Shown here: positions 7,509-15,792 of the stretch, piece by piece
Layout of the letters: the number at the start of each line of letters is the position of its first letter
Position numbering within the stretch: the stretch's first letter is position 1
Source of the DNA: Kribbella sindirgiensis
GTDB taxonomy: Bacteria > Actinomycetota > Actinomycetes > Propionibacteriales > Kribbellaceae
Length of the DNA stretch: 64,000 nucleotides
Direction: 5' to 3'
NCBI RefSeq assembly: GCF_004331435.1
Contig: NZ_SJKA01000004.1
Location: 248,001-312,000 of the forward strand
Translations under genes and position numbers: made by a program
The notes under the pieces: generated by a model
The model's input: the letters and a program-made list of their open reading frames with translations, nothing else
Database searches by the model: none
Told to the model about the DNA's origin: nothing

Positions 7509-10432
7509 CGGTCCCTCCTCGCGTGGGTGCCCTGCGGTACGGCGACGGTGCGGCGCACCGTCGGCAGACAGAAGATCAGCGCGAGGATCCAGCCGATCAG
7601 GCCAAGGATGCGCCAGACGTTGTGAGTCTGGTCGACCAGCGGCGTCTCGCCCTTGATCTTCGACCGGTCGACGAGCCACGAGGCGTCGCCGTCGTTCGCA
7701 CTGGCCCTGGTCAGGCCCGGCAGCGAGTCGAGCGTCGACTGCAGCGTCAGGTCCACCGGACCAGGCAGGTACACGTAGTCGATCGCGAGAGCGGCCAGCT
7801 GGCGGCCTTCCTCGCCGCTGCCGCCACCACCGAGTGTTGCCAGGACGTCTGTGAGCGGCTTGGTCTGCGCCGCGGTCGGAGCCGCCTCGAGCGCCCCCAT
7901 CCGCGGTCCGCCGTTCTTGACCAGCGAGAACCGCATCTGGCCTTCCGGCGCCTTCCGCACCACCAGGATCGACTGGTTGTCCGGCGGGTCCTGCGAAGCG
8001 ACCAGGTACGCCGGGAGGTCCTGAGCGGGACCACGCCACAACGGACCGTCGACCCCACGCACCAGCCAGAACCCGGCCGTCACCACAGTCGTCAGCAGAA
8101 CGATGCCGAGCACGCCCTGGACGATGATCTCGGTGGACTTGCCGACCGAGTCCCAGGCGACCGCGACGGTGATGATCCAGCCGGCCGTCATCAGGAACAT
8201 CAACGGCCCACTGCCACCGCCGAGCCGGCTGGCGACCAGTGTCCCGGCCAGACCGGCGAGTGCGGCGAACCACCCGAGCAGCTCGTACCGCTGCCGCGAC
8301 TGACGCAGCAGGCTGACCAGAGCCACCAGAATCAGCGGTACGGCGAACCACCACGGCGCCGGCGCACCGACCGGCGTACCTGTCAGCAGATGCGGCAGGC
8401 TGTCGCCCGGACCGATCGCAGCGGTCGGCGGACCGCCCGCCTCCCAGCCCAGCTTCGACGGGTGCTGCACGAGGTCCAGCGTCCACGGAAGCACGAGCAG
8501 CAGGCCGAGCACGACCGAGAACACCAACTGGCGCCCCTGCCGCCGCCAGCCGAGCCCCAGCACTGCGCCGAGGACCAGGATGACGCTGACGAGCAGAGCC
8601 AGTGCCGGCGTGAACGCGAACAGCACCGCCAGACAGATCCCCGCGAACCACGCGGCCCGCCAACTGCCCTGAACAACCACACGCCGCCGTCGAGCAACGG
8701 TGTGAACGGCCGCACCGAGCAGTGGCAGCACGATCGCCGCCACACACGTCCCGATCCGCCCTTGAGTGATCGCACCGTTCGTGAAGACAGCCAGCCCGTA
8801 CGCCGATGCGCCCCAGGCCCGTGCCACGCGGTCGACCACGAACGCGCGCAGCAACGCCCACGCGGCCAGACCGGCCAGGGGCACCGCACCGAGCAGCAGG
8901 ACGTTGGTCGCCCCGGTCGGACCGAACATGACCGTCGAGAACGCCCAGAACTGCGCCAGCCAGGCAGGCGGGGTCACGCCCGGCGGGGCGGACGCCGCCG
9001 CGTGCCACAACGCCGCGAGGTTCTCCTGCGCCGGCAGCAGCAAGTTGGAACGGAGTACTCCGCCGCCGATCAGATCGCGGGCCGCGATCAGTGCACCGAT
9101 GGCCAGCACGACCCACGCGATCAGGAACGGCCGCCGGATCAGCTGACGCCGCCACCTCGGCTGGTCGACCGCCACGCGCGCGGTGGACTTTGCCCGCCGG
9201 GCAGTGGTGACGACCTGTTCTTCCGGCTCGTCCGCCCACGCTTCGCGGATCCGCTCGGAGATCGTGCTGGTCGTCTCCTCCAGGTTGTGCCGCAGTGCGT
9301 GCACGGACCGGGAGAACAGTCCCTTGATGTCGTCGTACGGGACCTGGTCGAGACTTCGGCGGTTCTTGCGTGCTTGTGTCCAGCCGCCGGCGAGGAGAGT
9401 GCCGAGCAACGCGGTCCACTCGTCGACGGCGCCGGACGGTGTCTTACCGAGCAGGAACCAGATCGACCGCATCACGGTGCCGAACAGGAACCGCAGGATC
9501 AGCAGCGGAAGCAGCTTGCCGGGGGCGTTCGCGAGCACGGTGTAGTACGCGTGGGCGCGGTCGAGCTGGTACGCGTGCCGGCGAGTACCGGCCAGTGCTC
9601 GCTCGCCCGTCGCCGCGGCCTGCGCGTGGTAGACGACCGCGTCGGGCGCGACGCCTACCTGGTAGCCGGCGCGGCTCGCGCGCCAGCCGAAGTCGATGTC
9701 GTCGCGGAACATCGGCAGCCGCGGGTCGAAACCGCGCAGCGCCTCCCAGACGTCGCGGCGTACCAGCATGCCGGCCGAGCTGACCGCGAGCACGTTCCGC
9801 GGCTGGTCGTGCTGGCCCTGGTCGAGCTCACCGTTCTCGATGCCGGTGTCGCGGCGGCCGCCGAGCGACGTGGTGACGCCGACCTCGAGCAGCTCCCGGT
9901 CCCGCGGCCAGAGCCGCAGCTTCGGGCCCCAGACACCGGTGTTCGGCGCAATGGTGGCCTGGAGCAACAATTTCTCCAGGGCCTTCGGCGCCGGCGCGCA
10001 GTCGTCGTGCAGCAGCCACAGCCACTCCACCACGGGCATGTGGCCGTCGTCGCCGTACGGGCCGACGGCACTCGGGATCGGCGCGAAGCCGTGGGCCTCG
10101 AGACCGCGGGCGACCGCGACCCCGAAACCGGTCCGCGCGGAGACGCTGACGACCGGCTCGACGCCAGGCATCCCGGCCAGCAGTTCGGCGGTTTCGTCGG
10201 TGGATCCGGTGTCGACCGCGATCAGCCGGTCCGGGCGCGGGTTGAGCGCCCACAACGCCTCGGACAGCCGCGGCAGCCAGGCCGCGCCTTCATGCCCGAC
10301 CACCACCGCGGTGACGACATGCCGGACCCGCGGACGACGCATGTGGTCGCCGGTGTGATCGGTCGGGAAATCGACGGAGTCGAAGAATTCCCAGCCGGCC
10401 GGGGCTTCTTGTTCCATGCGGAGCTGTGACAC
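7505..10432 (-). CDS. Large membrane-bound family 2 glycosyltransferase
   Basis: 975 residues. The N-terminal GT-A domain (about 35-300) shows VVTAVVVGHEGAAWLPR, an LIAVDTGSTDET nucleotide-binding segment, WLLHDDCAP as the DxD-type metal site and FRDDIDFGWRASRAGY as the acceptor-side motif. After a cytosolic linker, a long polytopic region of about a dozen helices runs from about 430 to 870, followed by an extracytoplasmic segment and a last helix. It probably transfers a sugar to a lipid-linked or surface polymer. The start is GTG 10432, or the ATG at 10417; no strong ribosome site separates them. It lies downstream of whiB, beyond a terminator-like hairpin, and overlaps the DUF5719 gene. 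Confidence 0.87.
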   Translation of the reverse strand: MSQLRMEQEAPAGWEFFDSVDFPTDHTGDHMRRPRVRHVVTAVVVGHEGAAWLPRLSEALWALNPRPDRLIAVDTGSTDETAELLAGMPGVEPVVSVSARTGFGVAVARGLEAHGFAPIPSAVGPYGDDGHMPVVEWLWLLHDDCAPAPKALEKLLLQATIAPNTGVWGPKLRLWPRDRELLEVGVTTSLGGRRDTGIENGELDQGQHDQPRNVLAVSSAGMLVRRDVWEALRGFDPRLPMFRDDIDFGWRASRAGYQVGVAPDAVVYHAQAAATGERALAGTRRHAYQLDRAHAYYTVLANAPGKLLPLLILRFLFGTVMRSIWFLLGKTPSGAVDEWTALLGTLLAGGWTQARKNRRSLDQVPYDDIKGLFSRSVHALRHNLEETTSTISERIREAWADEPEEQVVTTARRAKSTARVAVDQPRWRRQLIRRPFLIAWVVLAIGALIAARDLIGGGVLRSNLLLPAQENLAALWHAAASAPPGVTPPAWLAQFWAFSTVMFGPTGATNVLLLGAVPLAGLAAWALLRAFVVDRVARAWGASAYGLAVFTNGAITQGRIGTCVAAIVLPLLGAAVHTVARRRRVVVQGSWRAAWFAGICLAVLFAFTPALALLVSVILVLGAVLGLGWRRQGRQLVFSVVLGLLLVLPWTLDLVQHPSKLGWEAGGPPTAAIGPGDSLPHLLTGTPVGAPAPWWFAVPLILVALVSLLRQSRQRYELLGWFAALAGLAGTLVASRLGGGSGPLMFLMTAGWIITVAVAWDSVGKSTEIIVQGVLGIVLLTTVVTAGFWLVRGVDGPLWRGPAQDLPAYLVASQDPPDNQSILVVRKAPEGQMRFSLVKNGGPRMGALEAAPTAAQTKPLTDVLATLGGGGSGEEGRQLAALAIDYVYLPGPVDLTLQSTLDSLPGLTRASANDGDASWLVDRSKIKGETPLVDQTHNVWRILGLIGWILALIFCLPTVRRTVAVPQGTHARRDR

Positions 10433-10504
10433 CTCGATGCTTGCGGACGGTCACCGTGACCGCAGGTCCCGGCGAGGACTCACCATACAGCCGCCGTCGA
10501 GGAG

Positions 10505-10550
10505 TCAGGAAAGCCGCGGCCCCCGGCTCAGGAAAGCCGCGGGCCCCGGG
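10505..10550. repeat. Two tandem 23-bp repeats beside the whiB terminator
   Basis: Units 10505-10527 and 10528-10550 agree at 21 of 23 positions; both begin TCAGGAAAGCCGCGG. The second unit runs into the left arm of the terminator hairpin, so the array looks like a partial duplication of terminator-flanking DNA. Confidence 0.8.
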
Positions 10551-10568
10551 CGACGTTCGCCCGGGGCC
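10542..10568 (-). terminator. Hairpin terminator after whiB
   Basis: A perfect 12-bp G+C stem (GGCCCCGGGCGA paired with TCGCCCGGGGCC) encloses a three-base loop. It lies 41 bases past the whiB stop in whiB orientation and is followed by CGCGGCTTTCC, a weak U tract. It would separate whiB from the downstream glycosyltransferase operon. Confidence 0.7.
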
Positions 10569-10608
10569 TCGCGGAAGTCCTGATGTGTGGTGCCTTGGAT
10601 ACCGACGG

Positions 10609-10872
10609 TCAGACGGCCTTCTTCTTCAGCTTGCGGCGTTCCCGTTCCGACAGGCCGCCCCAGATCCCGAAGCGCTCGTCGTTCTGCAGCGCGTACTCGA
10701 GGCACTCGCCCCGGACGTCGCAACCGAGGCACACCTTCTTGGCCTCGCGGGTGGAACCGCCCTTCTCCGGGAAGAAAGCCTCTGGATCGGTCTGGGCGCA
10801 CAACGCCCTTTCCTGCCAGTTCGGCTCCTCCTCGATCGCCTCACCGTCGACAATCGCCATCAGCTCTGTCAC
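10609..10872 (-). CDS. whiB2: WhiB-family iron-sulfur transcription factor, WhiB2/WhmD type
   Basis: An 87-residue regulator with the four cysteines that hold a [4Fe-4S] cluster: one in ERALCAQTD and three in VCLGCDVRGEC. The cluster region is followed by the GIWGG turn and a basic tail (RERRKLKKKAV) that contacts DNA or the sigma factor. WhiB2-type proteins act in septation and cell division. The GTG at 10872 is chosen because GGAGG lies eight bases upstream; a longer in-frame extension has no ribosome site. The position beside DUF3499, the zincin-like protein and F420 genes matches the whiB2 neighbourhood of mycobacteria. Confidence 0.9.
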   Translation of the reverse strand: MTELMAIVDGEAIEEEPNWQERALCAQTDPEAFFPEKGGSTREAKKVCLGCDVRGECLEYALQNDERFGIWGGLSERERRKLKKKAV

Positions 10873-11190
10873 GGTACGACCTCCTCGACCCTGTTCGTTC
10901 CCCTGTACATGTGGGTTTGCGGTCCACATGCCTGACCTCGTCCGTCCTGCGCTCTGCAACGGTCCCCGATACCGAGTGTCCTAACGAACGACACGGTTGA
11001 AATTACATTCCTGCAATCCACGAAAGTCAAGCCGTGCTCTGCTATTGGGATCATCCGCAACACGGCCGCAAAAGAACGAGAGGCCTGTAGATACAGGCCT
11101 CTCGCGCTGTGTACCCGACCTCAAACCTTGTACTGCCGGGATTTTTCCTCAGTACTCGGCAAGGGCTTGCCGTCCTGGATCACTGAGTGA
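10873..11190. other. 318-bp intergenic region with whiB promoter region and a terminator
   Basis: No coding sequence is supported here. The whiB side holds an inverted repeat GTGTC-N9-GACAC at 10976-10994, about 105 bases before the start codon and a possible regulator site. The other side holds the strong hairpin listed at 11077-11104. The stretch between (11000-11060) is relatively AT-rich, as expected for a promoter region. Confidence 0.6.
11077..11104 (-). terminator. Rho-independent terminator of the Gln-rich membrane protein gene
   Basis: A 13-bp perfect stem (CGAGAGGCCTGTA with TACAGGCCTCTCG) closes on two unpaired bases. In the minus orientation it is followed at once by TTCTTTTGC, a proper U-rich tail, about 90 bases after the stop at 11191. 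Confidence 0.85.
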
Positions 11191-12441
11191 TCAGGAAGGT
11201 TGCGACCACCAGCCCTGCTGTCCCTGACCCTGCGGGTTCTGGTCGTTCTTGTCCGACTCGGCCCGCGGGTCGATCCGGGTCTCGTCGGCGGCCTCGGCCT
11301 GCGGTGCCGGGTCGGCAGCGCCCGGCTGCTGCTCGGCGGCCGGGGTCTCCTCGGCCTGCCAGGCCTGCTCCTGCTGCCACGCCTGCTGAGCCTGCTGGGC
11401 TTCTGCCGGTTCCTGGGTGCCCTCAGCAGCGCCGTGCTCCTGCTGGCCCCACTCCTGCGCGGCCGGGGTCTGCTGGCCGTACTCCTGGCCACCCCACTGC
11501 TGCTGGCCGGCGTCAGCGCCGCCCCACTGCTGCTCCTGCGGCCACTGCTGAGCCTGCTGACCCTGGTCCTGGCCGCCCCACTGCTGCTGGCCCTCAGAGG
11601 CCCACGGCTGCGTCGGCTCGGCCGTCTGGCCCTCGGCGGGCCATGCCTGCTCGGCGCCCGGCTGACCGGCGTGCTGCGCGGCGTGCTGACTGGCCTGCTG
11701 GGCCTCGGCCTCGCCGGCCGACCAGTTCTGCTGCTCGCCCTGGTTCCAGCCCTGCTCCTGCGGCCACTGCTGACCCTGGTCCTGGCCTGCGGCGTAGCCA
11801 CCTGCGGCGCCGGCAGCACCAGCGGCCGCGTAACCGCCGTACTGCTGGCCCTGGTCGTAGCCCTGCTGACCGCCGTACTGACCCTGCTGGCCCTGGTCGT
11901 AACCCTGCTGGCCGTAGCCCTGCTGCTGGCCGTACGGCGCCGTCTGGCCGTACTGCTGGCCCGGCTGACCCTGCTGGAACTGACCCGGCTTCGGCGCACG
12001 CACCGGCGCCGGCAGCGCCTGGAACGTCTTCAGCGCGTACAGCCCGATACCGCCGTACAGCGCGAGACCACCGAGGGAGAAGATGAATCCGACGATCTTC
12101 TCGCCGGCCGTGCCGCTGCCGTTGAACTGCGCGAACGTGGCGACCAGGCCGATCAGCAGGAAGAGACCGGTGACGATGAGGGCGCCCAACACGACAATGC
12201 GTGCGTTCGGCGTCCGCTCAGCTTCGTTGACCAGCCAGACCGCACCGACCAGCGCGGGAAGCAGCGCCAGCGTGGTGATGGACGGCGGGACAATGACGGA
12301 GTGCACGCCGCCGGAAGCGGCGACGAAGCCGATCCCGCCGACGAACAACTGGAACAGCGAGGCCAGTGCGAGCAGGCCGGCGAATGCGAGCAAGGTGTAC
12401 GCGACCGGCTCTCTGAGCTTCTTGGTTGCGTCGGTGACCAC
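11191..12441 (-). CDS. Four-helix membrane protein with a very long Gln-rich tail
   Basis: 416 residues. The first ~140 hold four hydrophobic helices with short loops. The remaining ~270 are low-complexity, made of Q, G, A, W and Y units such as QQGYGQQGYDQGQQ and QQWGGQ, and end with an acidic stretch and GWWSQPS. The fold resembles the small DUF5336-like actinobacterial membrane proteins, whose tails are also repetitive; this assignment is tentative. The GTG at 12441 follows GAGGAG by five bases. The tail is probably cytoplasmic and may self-associate or recruit partners. It is divergent from cofD and has its own terminator. Confidence 0.72.
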   Translation of the reverse strand: MVTDATKKLREPVAYTLLAFAGLLALASLFQLFVGGIGFVAASGGVHSVIVPPSITTLALLPALVGAVWLVNEAERTPNARIVVLGALIVTGLFLLIGLVATFAQFNGSGTAGEKIVGFIFSLGGLALYGGIGLYALKTFQALPAPVRAPKPGQFQQGQPGQQYGQTAPYGQQQGYGQQGYDQGQQGQYGGQQGYDQGQQYGGYAAAGAAGAAGGYAAGQDQGQQWPQEQGWNQGEQQNWSAGEAEAQQASQHAAQHAGQPGAEQAWPAEGQTAEPTQPWASEGQQQWGGQDQGQQAQQWPQEQQWGGADAGQQQWGGQEYGQQTPAAQEWGQQEHGAAEGTQEPAEAQQAQQAWQQEQAWQAEETPAAEQQPGAADPAPQAEAADETRIDPRAESDKNDQNPQGQGQQGWWSQPS

Positions 12442-12555
12442 GAGGGCTCCTCGGATGTTGGGGGGCCGTACAACTGAGCTGTGCGGACGTGATGACCCTC
12501 CGCAGCATAGTCGTGCGGTGGTCCGACGCATTGACGACTCGGGCAGACTCTTCCC

Positions 12556-13533
12556 ATGCGATTGACAGTGCTGGCCGGCGGCATCGGCGGCTCCACCTTC
12601 CTGCTCGGGCTCCTGAAGGCCCGTCCGGACGCCGAGATCACCGTCGTGGGGAACACCGCGGACGACATCACCCTGTTCGGGCTGCGGGTCTGTCCCGACC
12701 TCGACACCGTGATGTACACGCTCGGCGGTGGCATCTCGGAGGAGCGTAAGTGGGGCCGCGAGGACGAGACCTGGGTGATCAAGGAGGAGCTCGCGGCGTA
12801 CGGCGTGGAGCCCACCTGGTTCGGGCTCGGCGACCGGGACGTGGCGACGCACCTCGTGCGCACCCAGATGCTGGACGCCGGCTACACGCTCAGTGCGGTC
12901 ACCGAGGCCCTGTCCACGCGCTGGAAGCTGCCGGTCCGGCTGCTGCCGATGAGTGACGACCGGATCGAGACCCACGTGGTGGTGGACGACCCGGAACAGC
13001 CCGGGCGGCGCAAGGCCATTCATTTCCAGGAGTACTGGGTCCGTCATCAGGCCAAGATCCCGGCCCACCAGATCGTTGCCGTCGGCCAGGAGAAGGCGAA
13101 GCCCGCGCCCGGCGTCCTCGAGGCGATCGCGGACTGCGACGTACTGATCGTGCCGCCGTCGAACCCGGTGGTCTCGGTCGGCACGATCCTCGGCGTCCCC
13201 GGGATCCGGGACGCGGTCCGGGAGACCAAGGCCCCGGTCATCGGGCTGTCGCCGATCATCGGCACCGGTCCGGTCCGCGGGATGGCCGACAAGGTGCTCG
13301 CCACCGTCGGTGTGGCGTCCACCGCGTCGGCCGTGGCCCGCCACTACGGTTCCCGCACGTCCGGCGGCGTACTGGACGGCTGGCTGATCGACTCCTCCGA
13401 CGCGATCCAGGCGGATTCGATCGCCGGCGCCGGAATTCACGTCCAGGCGGTGCCGTTGTGGATGACGGACGACACCACCACCGCCGCGATGGCTGACGCG
13501 GCACTGACCCTCGCGGAGGCCGTACGGCGATGA
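12556..13533 (+). CDS. fbiA: CofD/FbiA: 2-phospho-L-lactate (or PEP-derived) transferase of F420 synthesis
   Basis: 325 residues, the usual family length. It transfers the activated three-carbon phosphoacid to the deazaflavin Fo, giving (dehydro-)F420-0. Recognised features are the N-terminal [14 protein letters not shown], the nearby [21 protein letters not shown] that binds the Fo/GDP region, and the middle [15 protein letters not shown] with [17 protein letters not shown]. It shares four bases (ATGA) with the following cofE gene, so the two are translationally coupled. No strong Shine-Dalgarno precedes the ATG, so translation may be leaderless. Confidence 0.95.
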   Translation: MRLTVLAGGIGGSTFLLGLLKARPDAEITVVGNTADDITLFGLRVCPDLDTVMYTLGGGISEERKWGREDETWVIKEELAAYGVEPTWFGLGDRDVATHLVRTQMLDAGYTLSAVTEALSTRWKLPVRLLPMSDDRIETHVVVDDPEQPGRRKAIHFQEYWVRHQAKIPAHQIVAVGQEKAKPAPGVLEAIADCDVLIVPPSNPVVSVGTILGVPGIRDAVRETKAPVIGLSPIIGTGPVRGMADKVLATVGVASTASAVARHYGSRTSGGVLDGWLIDSSDAIQADSIAGAGIHVQAVPLWMTDDTTTAAMADAALTLAEAVRR

Positions 13534-14504
13534 GGAAGCACCTGGAGATCTTCCCGGTGACAGGGCTGCCCGAGGTGGCGGCCGGCGACGACCTGGCCGC
13601 GCTGATCGCCGAGGGCACCGACCTGCGCGACGGCGATGTGGTCTCGGTGACGTCGAAGATCGTCAGCAAGGCGGAGGGCCGGCTGACCTACGGCACCCGC
13701 CAGGAAGCGGTCGACGCCGAGCTCGTGCGGGTCGTCGCCCAGCGCGGTGAGACCCGGATCGTGCAGACCCGGCACGGCCTGGTGATGGCCGCGGCCGGGA
13801 CGGACACGTCGAACACGGCGCCCGGCACGGTCCTGCTGCTCCCGGTCGACCCGGACGCGTCGGCCCGTGACCTGCGGACCGCTTTGCAGGAGCGGTACGA
13901 CGTGAACGTCGGCATCGTCGTCACGGACACGCTCGGCCGCCCGTGGCGCAACGGTCAGACCGACCTCGCCATCGGTGCCGCCGGCGTCCGCGTCGTCGAG
14001 GACCTCCGCGGTACGACGGACAGCCACGGCAACGTCCTCGCGGTGACCGAGCCGGCGCTGGCCGACGAGATCGCCGGCGCCAGCGAACTGGTGAAGGGCA
14101 AGGCGGACGGCGTACCGGTCGCCGTACTGCGTGGTCTGGAGGACGTCGTCCTGCCGATCGGTGAGCACGGGCCCGGCGCGCGGGCGCTGGTGCGGGACGC
14201 CGAGCACGACATGTTCAGCCTGGGTACGCGGGAGTCCGCGCGGGCCGCCGTACTCCATCGGCAACCGCCGAGCGGACCGCGTGCGGCCGATCCGGCGTTG
14301 TGGTCGGGGCTGCTGACCGACGTCGACGGCGTCCGGCTCGAAGCGGCTGACAACGCTGTCACGGTGTTCGGCGACGAGCCGGTGACCGTGGGACTGGTCG
14401 CGGAACGGCTGGCCGTCCTGCTGCACGCCGAGGGGTACGGCGTGACGGTGCGTCCCGGACCGGGCAGCGAGGCGACGGTCACGTTCGGCTCACGGTCCGG
14501 ATAG
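13530..14504 (+). CDS. cofE: CofE: coenzyme F420-0:L-glutamate ligase, without the FbiB reductase domain
   Basis: 324 residues. It adds gamma-linked glutamates to F420-0. The ligase domain spans about residues 1-245 and shows [33 protein letters not shown] and the GTP/metal-binding segment ending [15 protein letters not shown]. Mycobacterial FbiB is about 450 residues, with a C-terminal nitroreductase-like domain that reduces dehydro-F420-0. Here only about 80 residues follow the ligase domain, too few for that fold. The reductase step must therefore be encoded elsewhere or take another form. Confidence 0.92.
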   Translation: MRKHLEIFPVTGLPEVAAGDDLAALIAEGTDLRDGDVVSVTSKIVSKAEGRLTYGTRQEAVDAELVRVVAQRGETRIVQTRHGLVMAAAGTDTSNTAPGTVLLLPVDPDASARDLRTALQERYDVNVGIVVTDTLGRPWRNGQTDLAIGAAGVRVVEDLRGTTDSHGNVLAVTEPALADEIAGASELVKGKADGVPVAVLRGLEDVVLPIGEHGPGARALVRDAEHDMFSLGTRESARAAVLHRQPPSGPRAADPALWSGLLTDVDGVRLEAADNAVTVFGDEPVTVGLVAERLAVLLHAEGYGVTVRPGPGSEATVTFGSRSG

Positions 14505-14590
14505 TTTTCTGGGCAACTTCTCAGGGGCACCTCGTACACTGCCTTCGCATGGCGGCGCGGTGGCCGCCCCGATCCGGGAAGACCAACACT

Positions 14591-15307
14591 GTGGGTAAAG
14601 CGTCGTCGCAGAAACAGTCGCGCCGCGAGATGATCGAGAAGATGCAGCGCGAGCAGGCCCGCTCGGACCGCCGCCGGACGATCCTCATCGTGGTGTGCTC
14701 CATCGTGGTCGGCCTGGCCATCATCGCCTACCCGGCGATCAAGCTGATCCAGGATTCCCGGACCAAGGACCAGGCCCTGACCGAATTCGGTGTCGCGTCG
14801 ACCGCGGCCTCCTGCGACGCCCCCACCAACGACGAGGGCGGCGGCACCCAGGACCACCGGCCCGACGGCGAGAAGATCATGTACGCCGTTTCCCCGCCGT
14901 CCTCCGGCCCGCACTACGCGAACTGGGCGCCGTTCGAGAAGAAGTTCTACACGACGGACGACCGTCCCGCGGTGGAGAACCTGGTGCACAACCTCGAGCA
15001 CGGCTACACGATCCTCTGGTACAAGGACACGCTGCCGAAGGACCAGATCGACCAGATCGAGAAGATCGCCAAGTCGAAGCTGCCCGAGAGCTCGCTCAAC
15101 AAGTTCATCGCCGCCCCCTTCAAGCAGGACGAAGGCAAGGGCTGGCCGGACGGCAAGAACCTCGCCTTCGCCCACTGGAGCGGCCCCGACTCGGCCCAGA
15201 AGTCCTTCGGCCACCGCCAGTTCTGCGGCTCCGTCAGCGGCGAGGCCCTCAAACAGTTCATGGACAAATACCCAGCCACCGACGCCCAGGAACCCAACGG
15301 CGGCTGA
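14591..15307 (+). CDS. DUF3105 membrane-anchored extracytoplasmic protein
   Basis: 238 residues from the GTG at 14591 (an in-frame ATG lies 42 bases upstream). A basic, coiled N-terminus (QKQSRREMIEKMQREQARSDRRR) precedes one helix at about 31-52. An outside domain follows with DUF3105 hallmarks: SSGPHYANWAPF, NLVHNLEHGYTILWY and LAFAHWSG. The conserved His residues (PHY, VHNLEHGY, AHW) suggest metal binding, but the function is unknown. The C-terminal codons and stop lie in the first unit of a 36-bp tandem duplication. Confidence 0.85.
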   Translation: MGKASSQKQSRREMIEKMQREQARSDRRRTILIVVCSIVVGLAIIAYPAIKLIQDSRTKDQALTEFGVASTAASCDAPTNDEGGGTQDHRPDGEKIMYAVSPPSSGPHYANWAPFEKKFYTTDDRPAVENLVHNLEHGYTILWYKDTLPKDQIDQIEKIAKSKLPESSLNKFIAAPFKQDEGKGWPDGKNLAFAHWSGPDSAQKSFGHRQFCGSVSGEALKQFMDKYPATDAQEPNGG

Positions 15308-15353
15308 CGCACTCCCCACGCCCAGGAACCGAACGGCGGCAGACCCACTCCCC
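15282..15353. repeat. 36-bp tandem duplication at the 3' end of the DUF3105 gene
   Basis: Unit 1 (15282-15317) encodes the last residues and stop of the DUF3105 protein. Unit 2 (15318-15353) is an imperfect copy, sharing ACGCCCAGGAAC, GAACGGCGGC-like and CACTCCCC blocks, with TGA changed to AGA. A partial third start (ACGC) follows. Confidence 0.8.
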
Positions 15354-15792
15354 ACGCATCCGAGGGGATGTCCGGCTGTCCTGTCGCGTGTGTGGGTGAA
15401 CTGTGGGGCCGTGCGACAGGTTCTGGTGGGCTAGCACCTGATATTCCCTGTCCGCGGCACCCGGATGGTGTCTGTTCCCCCGGCAGCCGGCTGACCGCGC
15501 GCACGAGTGACCTCAATCCGCCAGAAACGGCAGCTCGACAGTACGTATACATCTACTACCCGCCTGTCTGCACCGCGCGGCAGGCCAGATCACCAAACAG
15601 TGGACGTATACGTACTGTCGACCTTGCACAAACCCCCGGTACAACCACCCGAGCCCAACCCCGCCAGCACCCACGCCCAATACCCGAACCCCGCGGCCAC
15701 ACCGACCCACGTTTCCTCGAGTCGTGAATATCGGTCGGCAAACCCAGCCACGATCCACGACTCGACACGACCCCGGACGTTGGGCTTGGGGG
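15308..15792. other. 485-bp convergent intergenic region without a supported gene
   Basis: Short open frames exist on both strands, but none has a convincing start, ribosome site or recognisable protein. The region holds the second unit of the 36-bp duplication and the palindromic element at 15530-15622. The remainder (15623-15780) is unusually C- and A-rich for this genome and shows no clear structure. Confidence 0.6.
15530..15622. repeat. Palindromic element PE-1, ~87 bp, first of two related copies
   Basis: The left arm TCGACAGTACGTATAC (15535-15550) is the exact reverse complement of 15606-15621. After one mismatched pair, the stem continues inward as TCTACT (15552-15557) against AGTGGA (15599-15604), including one G-U pair. 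A smaller GCCTG/CAGGC stem lies in the loop. The 21 bases at 15530-15550 are identical to 56423-56443, and AGTGGA-N-GTATACGTACTGT recurs at 56491-56510. Both copies sit where two genes converge. It could be a MITE/REP-like element or a protein-binding or termination site. Confidence 0.85.

Noticed and set aside
7509-9419. A minus-strand frame extending the DUF5719 protein by about 640 residues
   Set aside because: It lies inside the glycosyltransferase gene in another frame, is Arg/Gly/Ala-rich without domains, and the true start GTG 7508 is coupled to the previous stop.
11200-12477. A 425-residue plus-strand frame rich in Leu/Val/Ala opposite the Gln-rich membrane protein
   Set aside because: It is the antisense of CAG/CTG-rich repeats; no ribosome site or family, while the opposite frame has helices, a good start and a terminator.
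15530-15622. PE-1/PE-2 as integron attC sites or CRISPR-type repeats
   Set aside because: There is no GTTRRRY core, no integrase or cassette array, and only two distant copies without spacer arrays.
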